64,000 bases of DNA from Paracnuella aquatica (GTDB taxonomy: Bacteria > Bacteroidota > Bacteroidia > Chitinophagales > Chitinophagaceae). Location of the stretch: contig NZ_QOWJ01000004.1 in assembly GCF_003332885.2 (NCBI RefSeq), positions 248,001 through 312,000 on the forward strand, given 5' to 3'. Within the stretch, counting starts at the first letter, position 1, and each line of letters opens with the position of its first letter. The notes beneath the pieces were generated by a model. The model was not told the DNA's origin. It was given only the letters and a program-made list of their open reading frames with translations, and ran no database searches. Shown in pieces: positions 35,156 through 43,313 of the stretch. The position numbers and the translations under genes were made by a program.

Positions 35156-36595
35156 ATGAGCAACCTCATTCTGGATAAAGCATTTGTAGGCGGACAATGG
35201 ACCGCTGCGGGCAGCGGCAAAACATTTAGCGTAAACAACCCCGCAACCGGCGAAGTGATTGGCGATGTGCCCGATATGGATGCGGCAGATGTTGCCAAAG
35301 CCATTGATGCGGCCGATGCTGCATGGGCACAGTACCGCGGCTGGACCGCAAAACAACGTGCTGCACTGCTGCGCAAATGGTTTGACCTGATGATTGCACA
35401 CAAAGCCGAACTGGCCCGCATCATGACGCTTGAATCGGGTAAAGTAATCAAAGAAAGCCTTGGCGAAGTGGAGTATGGCGCTTCGTTTATTGAATGGTTT
35501 GCCGAGGAAGCTAAGCGTACTTATGGCGATGTGATTCCGCAACATACTGGCGATCGCAGGCTGGTGGTGATCAAACAACCCATAGGTGTTGTGGCAGCTA
35601 TTACACCGTGGAATTTTCCATTGGCAATGATCACCCGCAAGGTGGGCCCCGCACTGGCTGCAGGCTGCACCGTGGTGGTAAAGCCGCCCGCCGAAACGCC
35701 ACTTACTGCACTTGCACTTGCGCAACTGGCTGAGCAGGCTGGTTTTCCGCCCGGTGTGTACAACACCGTTACTTCCAGCCAAAGCAGTGATGTGGGCAAA
35801 GAGCTGTGCACCAACCCAAAGGTTCGGAAGCTTTCGTTTACCGGCTCCACCGAAGTGGGCCGCATACTGATGTCGCAATGTGCCAACGACCTCAAAAGGT
35901 TGTCGCTGGAACTGGGCGGTAATGCGCCTTTTATCGTATTTGATGATGCAGACATTAAAGCGGCTGTGCAAGGTGCGCTGGTGTCGAAATACCGGCACAA
36001 TGGGCAAACCTGCGTATGTGTGAACCGCATACTGGTGCAGCGCGGCGTGTATGATGCTTTCCTGGAGCAATTTACTGAAGCAGTAAAAAGCCTCAAGACC
36101 GGCGATGTATTGAATGAAAACGTCCAAGTAGGCCCGCTGATCAACAAAGCGGGTTTGAAAAAAGTGGAGGCACATATTGCCGATGCGGTGCAAAAAGGCG
36201 CAGAGATCAAAACCGGTGGCGCGGTGAAAGAGGGACTGTTTTTTGAACCTACCGTGCTGGCACCTGCCACACCCGATATGCTGATTGCAAAAGAAGAAGT
36301 GTTTGGCCCGGTGGCGCCCATTTTCCCGTTCGATGATGAAGCCGAAGCGATACGAATGGCAAACGATACGGAGTACGGATTGGCCGCCTATTTCTACAGC
36401 CGAGATGTGGCCCGCTGCTGGCGGGTGGCAGAGGCACTGGAGTATGGCATGGTTGGCATCAACGAAGGGCTTATTTCCACTGAAGTGGCGCCTTTTGGCG
36501 GCATCAAGCAATCGGGCTTTGGCCGCGAGGGTTCGAAATACGGCATGGACGCTTATATGGAACTAAAATACCTGTGTTTTGGCAACATGGGCTGA
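35156..36595 (+). CDS. gabD: NAD(P)-dependent succinate-semialdehyde dehydrogenase
   Basis: Oxidation of succinate semialdehyde to succinate at the end of the GABA shunt. The 479 residues are full length. GVVAAITPWNFPLAM is the cofactor-binding motif, FTGSTEVGRILM the NAD loop, LELGGNAPFIVFDDAD carries the general base Glu, and GQTCVCVNRI the catalytic Cys. A start at 35075 is possible in frame, but the ATG at 35156 matches the family start (MSNLILDKAFVGGQW) and lies after a good promoter. No gabT is adjacent. The specific substrate is inferred from similarity to the GabD/SSADH branch. Confidence 0.9.
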   Translation: MSNLILDKAFVGGQWTAAGSGKTFSVNNPATGEVIGDVPDMDAADVAKAIDAADAAWAQYRGWTAKQRAALLRKWFDLMIAHKAELARIMTLESGKVIKESLGEVEYGASFIEWFAEEAKRTYGDVIPQHTGDRRLVVIKQPIGVVAAITPWNFPLAMITRKVGPALAAGCTVVVKPPAETPLTALALAQLAEQAGFPPGVYNTVTSSQSSDVGKELCTNPKVRKLSFTGSTEVGRILMSQCANDLKRLSLELGGNAPFIVFDDADIKAAVQGALVSKYRHNGQTCVCVNRILVQRGVYDAFLEQFTEAVKSLKTGDVLNENVQVGPLINKAGLKKVEAHIADAVQKGAEIKTGGAVKEGLFFEPTVLAPATPDMLIAKEEVFGPVAPIFPFDDEAEAIRMANDTEYGLAAYFYSRDVARCWRVAEALEYGMVGINEGLISTEVAPFGGIKQSGFGREGSKYGMDAYMELKYLCFGNMG

Positions 36596-36610
36596 TGATT
36601 TTATGGCATA

Positions 36611-36643
36611 AAAAAAGGCAGCCTTCACGAACGAAAGCTGCCT
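36611..36643 (-). terminator. Terminator between convergent genes
   Basis: GGCAGC (36617-36622) and GCTGCC (36637-36642) with a T run on the minus strand. It lies downstream of the small minus-strand gene and 15 bases after gabD. Confidence 0.6.
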
Positions 36644-36680
36644 GGCCAAATCACTCACACACTTCACACACCTCAAAAAT

Positions 36681-36989
36681 TTATAAGGTTAAATAAGGCT
36701 GAACCACAGGTGGATGTGCACCTGCCGGGCCTTCCCTTTTTTGTTCTTTTCGTTGCACCGCATCATACAGGTCATCCATCAAATCGGCCTCTTCTGTACT
36801 TCCGGTGCAATGCCGCCCTTCTTTTACAAACCGCACATCGATCGGTGGTACATTTTCGGCACTGCCACCGTATCGCAGCAGGCTTGCTTCATAGCCTAAT
36901 GCGCCGCTTTGAACCACATGGTAATGCGCCAATGCATTTTTAAACAGCACAACCACCGTATGTTCCATTACTCCACGTTTATTATTCAT
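36681..36989 (-). CDS. Small conserved-looking protein of unknown function, 102 residues
   Basis: The ATG at 36989 is preceded by GGAAAG at a suitable distance, a rare recognisable ribosome site here. The product begins MNNKRGVMEHTVVVLFKNAL and has one short hydrophobic strand, a charged middle (RFVKEGRHCTGSTEEADLMD) and a Pro-rich end. A second in-frame ATG gives MEHTVVV. The long upstream in-frame extension to 37166 has poor protein character and is rejected. No family is recognised. Confidence 0.5.
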   Translation of the reverse strand: MNNKRGVMEHTVVVLFKNALAHYHVVQSGALGYEASLLRYGGSAENVPPIDVRFVKEGRHCTGSTEEADLMDDLYDAVQRKEQKREGPAGAHPPVVQPYLTL

Positions 36990-37224
36990 TCTTTCCAAAG
37001 AGAGTGCCGTATCGGCAATTAACCCGCTGCCGTTTAGATGCTTCCGGCACGGGTTTCCGTTTCGGGTGTTTGTGTAGAAATGGGGCCTAATCGGGAAAAA
37101 CCGTTTGATGTAAATGAGTAAAAACAAACCATTTGTATCACAAAGCCGGGAAAAAATTTCAGGCAAATGGCTGAATTGGCACCATGTATGTTAAACTAAC
37201 CCCATTACCTAAAAAATTCAACCT

Positions 37225-37461
37225 ATGACCACCCAGCAATTCAACACCATCCATCATTGCAAGGAGTTGCGGCGCATCCTCATCAAAGGCGCATGCATTG
37301 GCAGCCGCCAAACATCCGATATGCAGGTGCTCCTGTTCCAGTTACCAAAGGTTTACGTGGAAGTGTTTCTAAACACAGTAGGCGACGAAGTGTTGGGTAA
37401 ACGAAATTTTAAAAGCCTGGTTGGACTGCAGCCTTACCTGCAGCCAGCGAGCCATTCTTAA
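37225..37461 (+). CDS. Small protein A of a paralogous pair, 78 residues
   Basis: MTTQQFNTIHHCKELRRILI followed by QVLLFQLPKVYVEVFLNTVG, a predicted beta hairpin. It is followed 18 bases later by a second small gene with the related stretch VKVYQLHDFYVEVYHNAKNG. The shared order is V-x-x-(F/Y)-QL-x-x-x-YVEV-x-x-N. Both are probably soluble and cytoplasmic. They may be one transcription unit closed by the terminator at 37735. Function unknown. Confidence 0.6.
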   Translation: MTTQQFNTIHHCKELRRILIKGACIGSRQTSDMQVLLFQLPKVYVEVFLNTVGDEVLGKRNFKSLVGLQPYLQPASHS

Positions 37462-37479
37462 TCATCAAAACCAGTGTGC

Positions 37480-37698
37480 ATGACAATGACGTTAAGAGGT
37501 TTTTGTGCCATGAGCGAAGGTGCAAAAAGAGAAACCGTGGAGTTGTGGGGTGACCCGCTTACCGAGAAGGTGGTACCGGGCTACCGTGTGAAGGTGTACC
37601 AGTTGCACGATTTTTATGTAGAAGTGTATCACAATGCTAAGAACGGACAAGTAGAACGGCACCGGGCTTGCAACAGAAGGGAAACAGTTGTTGGATAG
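37480..37698 (+). CDS. Small protein B of a paralogous pair, 72 residues
   Basis: Start could be the ATG at 37480, 37486 or 37510; the last gives MSEGAKRETVELWGDPLTEK and is perhaps the natural one. The core VKVYQLHDFYVEVYHNAKNG matches the upstream small protein. The tail is basic (ERHRACNRRETVVG). Function unknown; the tandem pair suggests a recent duplication of a small beta-rich domain. Confidence 0.6.
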   Translation: MTMTLRGFCAMSEGAKRETVELWGDPLTEKVVPGYRVKVYQLHDFYVEVYHNAKNGQVERHRACNRRETVVG

Positions 37699-37734
37699 GC
37701 AGAAAATACTGAAGTTGGAAAACCACCGCGACGA

Positions 37735-37770
37735 AACAACCCGGTAAGATGTACCCCCGGGTTGTTTTTA
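37735..37770 (+). terminator. Terminator after the small paralogous pair
   Basis: ACAACCCGG and CCGGGTTGT with loop TAAGATGTACCC and a T run. Confidence 0.8.
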
Positions 37771-37805
37771 TTTTACAGATGGCTCATTGATCGAACGGCT
37801 AATGT

Positions 37806-39137
37806 TTACACAGCATCAGACAAGGAGCTGAAATTAAAATCCCGCGTTTTTACCGGTGGCACCAGGTTGTTGCCAATACGCACCGGCCGGCCCACCACTT
37901 CCAGGTTGCGAAAGATCTGCAGCGGGCTTTCATTGAACCGGAAGTTTTTTACGGCATGTTTAATCTTCCCTTTTTCAATAAAAAAAACACCGTCCCGCGT
38001 TAGGCCCGTTACCAGCAAGCTTTGTTGGTTCAGCGGTCGCATGTACCAGGTGCGGGTCACCAGTATGGTATTGTCCGATTCGCGAATCATTTCTTCCAAT
38101 GATTTGGTGCCGCCGGCCACAATGATATTGCCCGGTGCGGGCATTGCTTTCACGCCCTGTTTATCGGCCCAAAACCTGGAGTACACCAGGTTTTTCAACA
38201 CGCCTTTTTCCACCCACATAACTTTTTCCTGCGGGCGGCCATCCGGCGCAAAAGGCATGGCAGGCACTTCGGGATGTGCGGGGTCGGAGTAAATGGTGAG
38301 CAGGTCGCTGAACAGTTTTTCACCCACTTTATTGCCGCCGCCTTTGTTTCCAAAAAAACTGCGGCCCTCATCGGCATTACGGGCATCTAGGGCGCCCATA
38401 AAATTGGAAAGAAAACTGCTGTCGCCGTTACCTGCAAGTGCTGCAGGCTCCAGTATCACGGTGTATTTGCCGGGTGGTAGTTCGATGGCGCTGGCCGATG
38501 CTTTTGCTTTTTGCATGGCCAATGTTGTGGCCGCCTTGCTGTCCACCTTCGATGCGTCGGTAAAGCTTTGCACCGCGAACCCCGACCCGCGGCCATCTGC
38601 CGTACGAACGGTGGTGGTGAGCTCAATGCTGGTGGCCTTATTGTATCCAAACAAACCCCTGCTGTTGCTAATGGCAATAAAACCGGTAGTGTCTTCGAGG
38701 TAGCCGGAGCCATCCACTTTTGCTTCGCGGCAGGGCCTGATGCTGGCCCCTGCCAGCGCCGCACGGAATGCAGGCGTAATGGCTGCTGTTTTCTCGGAAT
38801 AGTTGGCAGCCTTAGCGTATTGCTGCGGGCCCAACAGCGGCAGGTGCTCGCTGTTTTCCGGTGCCAGCCGCGCCACTTCTTCGGCTTGCTGCACGGCGCT
38901 TTTTATGGCGGCATCATTCAGCTCGTTAATGGTAACGCTACCGCTCCTTTTTCCAAAATAAGTGGTGATCGTAAGCGTCAGGTTTTCCCGTTCGCCGCTG
39001 GTGGTTACCATGTTTTGTGCAAACCTGATATTGCCCGTGCGGCTGCCATTGATGGCCACGCTGGTTTCGTCGGCGGTGGCATGGGCCAACACAGTGTCGA
39101 TGATTTTTTTTGCTTCCTGTTCGGTGAGAAGTTGCAT
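37806..39137 (-). CDS. pmbA: TldE/PmbA-like metalloprotease subunit
   Basis: 443 residues, the non-catalytic partner of the TldD/TldE complex that degrades unfolded peptides and matures some modified peptides in E. coli. SRGLFGYNKATSIELTTTVR and LPPGKYTVILEPAALA are characteristic of the family; the position of the zinc motif is occupied by NGDSSFLSNFMGA and lacks the two His. The C-terminal half has VVGRPVRIGNNLVPPVKTRD, which closes the fold. It lies 18 bases after the TldD gene, so the two form an operon. No RiPP precursor gene was seen nearby. Confidence 0.88.
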   Translation of the reverse strand: MQLLTEQEAKKIIDTVLAHATADETSVAINGSRTGNIRFAQNMVTTSGERENLTLTITTYFGKRSGSVTINELNDAAIKSAVQQAEEVARLAPENSEHLPLLGPQQYAKAANYSEKTAAITPAFRAALAGASIRPCREAKVDGSGYLEDTTGFIAISNSRGLFGYNKATSIELTTTVRTADGRGSGFAVQSFTDASKVDSKAATTLAMQKAKASASAIELPPGKYTVILEPAALAGNGDSSFLSNFMGALDARNADEGRSFFGNKGGGNKVGEKLFSDLLTIYSDPAHPEVPAMPFAPDGRPQEKVMWVEKGVLKNLVYSRFWADKQGVKAMPAPGNIIVAGGTKSLEEMIRESDNTILVTRTWYMRPLNQQSLLVTGLTRDGVFFIEKGKIKHAVKNFRFNESPLQIFRNLEVVGRPVRIGNNLVPPVKTRDFNFSSLSDAV

Positions 39138-39155
39138 GAAATGTACTGGTTGAAA

Positions 39156-40796
39156 TTAAGCAGAGGCCTGCGTGTTGATAACATTTACCCCATTGAACCT
39201 TGTGGTGGCACAACCATGCGATACGGCACTGGCTTGTCCCGGCTGTCCTTTACCATCGTTAAATGTACCAAAGCTGCGGTAATCGCCGGCATCGCAGGTT
39301 TGCACGCAGGCGTTCCAAAACTCCTGTGTGTTGGATTGATAAGCCACATCTTCGAGCATGCCCTTGATTTCACCGTTTATTATTTCAAAAAACAGTTGGC
39401 CGCCAAACTGGAAATTATAACGCTGCTGGTCGATGGAGTAAGAGCCGCGGCCCAAAATATAAATGCCTTTTTCCACGTTGCGGATCATTTCGGCAGGCGA
39501 TAGTTTTTCCTTGCTAGGCCGCAACGACACATTGGGCATGCGTTGAAATTGCACCGACCCCCAACTATCCGCGTGGCTGCACCCATGCGATTCTTTTTGC
39601 CCCAGCAGGTGCACTTGGTCACGGGTAGCCTGGTAGTTTACCAAAATGCCTTTTCGGATCAGGTCCCATTCTTTTGCCGGCACGCCATCGTCGTCAAAGC
39701 CAATGGTGTTGAGCAAATAGGGTTGCGTTCTGTCGGCCACCACGTTTACCACATCGCTGCCAAATTTAAAGTTGCCGGACTTCCATTTATCCAGCGTGGC
39801 AAACGAAGTACCTGCATAGTTGGCTTCGTATCCAAGTACCCGGTCCAGCTCCAGCGGGTGGCCAATCGATTCGTGGATGGTGAGTCCCAAATGGGTTGGA
39901 TCGAGCACCAGGTCGTATTTACCCGGCGCTACGCTTTTCGCTTTGTGCTTTTCTTTGGCATGGCGTGTGGCCTGTACTGCATCTTCCACCATGTCGTATT
40001 TGTTGCGGTACAGTGTCAGCCCCGCAGGGCCTTGCAACTTTTCTGATGCGGTGCCTTCCAGATATTCCCAACCGCGGCCCATAGGTGCACTCAATGAATC
40101 CCGCGTTTTAAACTTACCGGTTTGGCGGTCCACCACGGTTACCGAAAAAACCGGATTCAGCCGGTGTATGTCCTGCGCCACATAAGTGCCGTCGGTAGAA
40201 GCGTAATATTTTTGTTCGTTTACAAACGAAAGATTGGAAGTAATAAAGCTTGCACCTTCTTTCATCGCGGCGTTGTTCACCTCCATCAGCAGGGCCACTT
40301 TATCGGCAACGGGCACTTCAAAAGGATTTTTTTCAATGGGCGTTTTCCACTCCTTTTCGCCGAGGCCTTTTTGCGGCACCAGGTAAACCGGTTCGGTACG
40401 CAAACTGGCGTTTGCCTTGGCAATGGCCACCGCCTGCGCGGCACATTGTGCAATGCCCTCTTTGGTCACGTTGTTGGTGGCCGCAAAGCCCCACGAGCCA
40501 GCGGCAATCACCCTGATGCCTACGCCGTACGAAGCATTGTTGGCAATGCTTTGCACTTTGGCTTCGCGGGTGGCAATATTTTGCTGCAGGTAGCGGCTGA
40601 TGCGTACATCGGCATAGGTAGCACCTTTGGCCCGGGCCGCTGCAAGGGCTGCATCGGCGAGTGCTTTTTTGGTGGCTTTGTCGGGGGCCTGCTCCAAAAA
40701 CTGCGCAGGATCAACTGCATTGCCCCACAACAGGTCGGGCATCATCAGGGCGCCCACACCCATTGATGTCATCCGGAGAAAATCGGCTCGTTTCAA
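39156..40796 (-). CDS. tldD: TldD-like metalloprotease subunit with N-terminal export-like signal
   Basis: 546 residues, catalytic member of the TldD/TldE pair. HESIGH (308-313) is the HExxxH zinc motif, followed by the Cys ligand region further on (QTCDAGDYRSFG near the C-terminus). The N-terminus MKRADFLRMTSMGVGALMMP resembles a Tat leader but with K-R instead of R-R, so periplasmic location is possible rather than certain; E. coli TldD is cytoplasmic. Linked in an operon with the TldE-like gene. Confidence 0.9.
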   Translation of the reverse strand: MKRADFLRMTSMGVGALMMPDLLWGNAVDPAQFLEQAPDKATKKALADAALAAARAKGATYADVRISRYLQQNIATREAKVQSIANNASYGVGIRVIAAGSWGFAATNNVTKEGIAQCAAQAVAIAKANASLRTEPVYLVPQKGLGEKEWKTPIEKNPFEVPVADKVALLMEVNNAAMKEGASFITSNLSFVNEQKYYASTDGTYVAQDIHRLNPVFSVTVVDRQTGKFKTRDSLSAPMGRGWEYLEGTASEKLQGPAGLTLYRNKYDMVEDAVQATRHAKEKHKAKSVAPGKYDLVLDPTHLGLTIHESIGHPLELDRVLGYEANYAGTSFATLDKWKSGNFKFGSDVVNVVADRTQPYLLNTIGFDDDGVPAKEWDLIRKGILVNYQATRDQVHLLGQKESHGCSHADSWGSVQFQRMPNVSLRPSKEKLSPAEMIRNVEKGIYILGRGSYSIDQQRYNFQFGGQLFFEIINGEIKGMLEDVAYQSNTQEFWNACVQTCDAGDYRSFGTFNDGKGQPGQASAVSHGCATTRFNGVNVINTQASA

Positions 40797-40912
40797 AATA
40801 AATACTTTGGATTAATTGGGTTCAACTTACGCCATTTACCCAATATTTTCCAAACAGAAAGCCAGTGCTGCGCCGATTGTTTGCTTGTATAAAAATGCTG
40901 TTGCTGCATTTT

Positions 40913-41947
40913 TTATTGATCCACCATTACCACCACTTTGCCCACGGTATTGCCTTGCTGAAACAAGTGTATGGCATCGTGCATTTGTGCAAATGGAAAT
41001 ACATGCCCCACATGTTGCGGGTCCAGTTGTAGTGCCTGCAAGCGTTGGAGCATGTGCAGCATCAGGTCGGTTTGTTCGTATAAAAAAATGAGGTTGAACC
41101 CCATCAACGATTTGTTTTGCGACGGCAACCGCAATGGGTCAATTTTCGGCCGGCGCAAAAACCGCCAAGCCAGGCGCAGGTAATCGGGTTTTGCGCCATG
41201 GGATGTAAACGAGGCGCTGCCGTAGGCAATCATACGGCCCATGGGCGCCATGGCATTCCAGCTTTGTTGTAAAATAGGGCCGCCAATACATTCCAGCACC
41301 AGGTGCAAAGGGCGCCCATCCAGTGCCGTGGCTAGTTTTGCAGCAAAATGCTCGTCCCGAACAATCACTGCATCGTAGCCTTCGCTGTTCAACAGAAAAT
41401 CAACCTTGCCCTTGCTGCCCACCGTGCCAATGGTGTAGGCATTGAACTTTTTACAAATGCGGTTGGCCATGATGCCTACGCCACCCGCTGCACTATGTAT
41501 GAGCACGTTCATACCCCGGTGCAGGTTGCCCAGTTCGGTGAGGGCATAAAAAGCCGTTAAACCCTGCACCAAGAAGCCGGCGCCTTGCTCAAAACTCCAG
41601 CCTTCGGACAGGGGAATGATATAGCGATGATTGATGTTGATGTGCGACACATAGCCGCCAAACTTGGTGGCGCCCATCACCCGGTCGCCCTTTTTTAAAG
41701 CCGTTACGTTGCTGCCAACAGCCAGCACTTCACCGGAAAACTCCAGCCCAGGAATGAACGAGCCAGGCGGCGTGGCGCTGTACAAACCCTGCATGGCAAA
41801 TATGTCGGCGAAGTTGAGCCCGATGGCCCGAACAGCTACGCAAACTTCATCACTTGCAGGTTCGGGCAACGGCTCTTGCTGCAGGGTTAAATGTTTGATG
41901 GAGCCTGCTTTGGGCATGCGGTATACCTGTCGTTTAATTCCGTTCAT
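40913..41947 (-). CDS. Zinc-free medium-chain dehydrogenase/quinone reductase, VAT-1-like
   Basis: 344 residues. The N-terminal GroES-like domain has VRAIGLNFADIFAMQGLYSA and PGLEFSGEVLAVGSNV; the Rossmann domain has VLIHSAAGGVGIMANRICK with the AxxGxxG nucleotide motif. The zinc-binding Cys residues are absent, which places it with NADPH:quinone reductases and VAT-1-like proteins. Single gene; substrate unknown. Confidence 0.9.
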   Translation of the reverse strand: MNGIKRQVYRMPKAGSIKHLTLQQEPLPEPASDEVCVAVRAIGLNFADIFAMQGLYSATPPGSFIPGLEFSGEVLAVGSNVTALKKGDRVMGATKFGGYVSHININHRYIIPLSEGWSFEQGAGFLVQGLTAFYALTELGNLHRGMNVLIHSAAGGVGIMANRICKKFNAYTIGTVGSKGKVDFLLNSEGYDAVIVRDEHFAAKLATALDGRPLHLVLECIGGPILQQSWNAMAPMGRMIAYGSASFTSHGAKPDYLRLAWRFLRRPKIDPLRLPSQNKSLMGFNLIFLYEQTDLMLHMLQRLQALQLDPQHVGHVFPFAQMHDAIHLFQQGNTVGKVVVMVDQ

Positions 41948-42198
41948 TGATTTGCTCTTTTGGAATGTTGGCTACTGCAGTCTGAAACAAAAAGTTGAAG
42001 ACACAAAAATCCTGATCATCGGAGTCTATCTTTTAACTACAAACAGTATTTGCAGAAACTACAGCAAGCTGCAAGCTAATTTTTTAACCGAACTAAAACT
42101 GAATGATTGCCTGCTGTTTGATTGCGCTGCATTTGCCTACCACCCTAAAATGTTAACTTTAAAAGCAGTACCGATATGAAGCGGCAAATGCAAAACCA
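41948..42198. other. Divergent promoter region
   Basis: 251 AT-rich bases between the quinone reductase gene (minus) and the DM13-like lipoprotein gene (plus). TAACTTTA (42153-42160) may be a -7 element for the latter. No gene seen. Confidence 0.35.
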
Positions 42199-42630
42199 AT
42201 GTTTATGCAACAATACCGACTCCTCCTTTCTATAATTGCTTTGATGGCAACTGCCTGTACTAAGGAAACTGCCGATATTTCAGAACCCAGCCAAGAAACC
42301 AGCATTGCCCATGCGACCGTGGTTGCATCCGGCCCGATGATTTATTCCTCCAAAACAAGCGGCGGATCGGTTGCTATTTACCGCCAGCCCAACAGCAAAC
42401 ACCTGCTGAAACTGGAAGGCGTACACCTGGCCGCTGAACACGGACTCGTCATTTACCTGTCACCAGAAAAAACACTGGGTGCCGGTTCGGTAAAAATTTG
42501 CAGCGTGGCGCAACTGGATGGCACAGCCCTGTACGAACTGCTTACAGGTTTTGATTTTTCCCTGCTGAAATACCTAGTAATTCAAACAGAACCCTGGGAA
42601 GAAACGGTAGCCACGGCAACACTTGCGTAG
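42199..42630 (+). CDS. DM13-like lipoprotein
   Basis: 143 residues. LLLSIIALMATACTKE is a lipoprotein signal with lipobox Cys20. The mature domain has the DM13 pattern: GGSVAIYRQPNSKHLLKLEG, then GLVIYLSPEK, and FDFSLLKYLVIQTEPWEETV, which corresponds to the family stretch ending in a conserved Cys (VxIWCxxF). Here that position is Gln-Thr and the domain has no redox-capable Cys, unlike the redox type of DM13. It is probably a binding or structural version. It is followed 139 bases later by another lipoprotein. Confidence 0.65.
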   Translation: MFMQQYRLLLSIIALMATACTKETADISEPSQETSIAHATVVASGPMIYSSKTSGGSVAIYRQPNSKHLLKLEGVHLAAEHGLVIYLSPEKTLGAGSVKICSVAQLDGTALYELLTGFDFSLLKYLVIQTEPWEETVATATLA

Positions 42631-42769
42631 GCATGCTCAACCCGATGTAATGGCGCACAGGAGCCCATTCCAGCCATTAATTGGTTAAATTTAGCGATGT
42701 GGTTGGGTGCACTTTTCATTTTCCTGTTTTTTAGAGTACTTTCAGCCCTTCAACCGACAATCCCCTTTT

Positions 42770-43204
42770 ATGATCAACAAATTATTGGGCATCGCTATAA
42801 TAGCATTGGTAGCTGCCTCCTGCGAAAGCTCGGGCAACAACCGGGTATCCGAACCGATTCCGGCACCAACTACATTTACACCGGATGCCACACCAGCCGC
42901 TACACCAACCACACAAGGCGCAGCAGCAACCACCACTACCCCTGTCACCAACAGCAATGCAACCGTTGCGCTTAACCCGGCACACGGCGCACCGGGGCAC
43001 CGCTGCGAACTTCCAGTTGGTGCGCCACTGGATGGCAGTGCTGGCGCCGCAACAGCCGCACCTGCTGGCGTTGGGGCAGCACCCATGATGCAAATTCCTC
43101 CAGCTCCCCTGCCGTCGTCGGGACAAACAGCCCGCCTGAACCCGGCGCATGGTGCACCCGGTCATGATTGTTCCATACCAGTGGGACAGCCGCTGCGCAA
43201 CTAA
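42770..43204 (+). CDS. Lipoprotein with duplicated NPAHGAPGH-x-C motif
   Basis: 144 residues from the ATG at 42770. IAIIALVAASCESSGN is a lipobox signal. A long Thr/Pro/Ala-rich low-complexity linker follows, and then two copies of the motif (V/R)-x-LNPAHGAPGH-(R/D)-C-x-(L/I)-PVG-x-PL, at about residues 69-91 and 123-144. Each has two His and one Cys, a set that could bind a metal or heme. This short motif appears in secreted Bacteroidota proteins as I remember them, but I know of no assigned function. The protein ends just after the second motif. Confidence 0.75.
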   Translation: MINKLLGIAIIALVAASCESSGNNRVSEPIPAPTTFTPDATPAATPTTQGAAATTTTPVTNSNATVALNPAHGAPGHRCELPVGAPLDGSAGAATAAPAGVGAAPMMQIPPAPLPSSGQTARLNPAHGAPGHDCSIPVGQPLRN

Positions 43205-43250
43205 TTTTTATAACGCTGGTTCTAATGAACCGGTGGTTGATTTATATGTA

Positions 43251-43281
43251 AAGCCCTGCAAGCATGCAGGGCTTTAGTTTT
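43251..43281 (+). terminator. Terminator after the NPAHGAPGH lipoprotein gene
   Basis: AAGCCCTGCA/TGCAGGGCTT with 4-nt loop AGCA, then TAGTTTTTT. Confidence 0.85.
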
Positions 43282-43313
43282 TTGTTTCTTTGCCATTCAG
43301 AGCAAGCCATTCA

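Noticed and set aside
38511-39503. Plus-strand open frame of 330 codons
   Set aside because: Spans the junction of the TldE- and TldD-like genes on the opposite strand, both of which have clear family motifs.
37806-40796. TldD/TldE pair considered as part of a RiPP cluster
   Set aside because: No precursor peptide, modifying enzyme or exporter gene within several kilobases.
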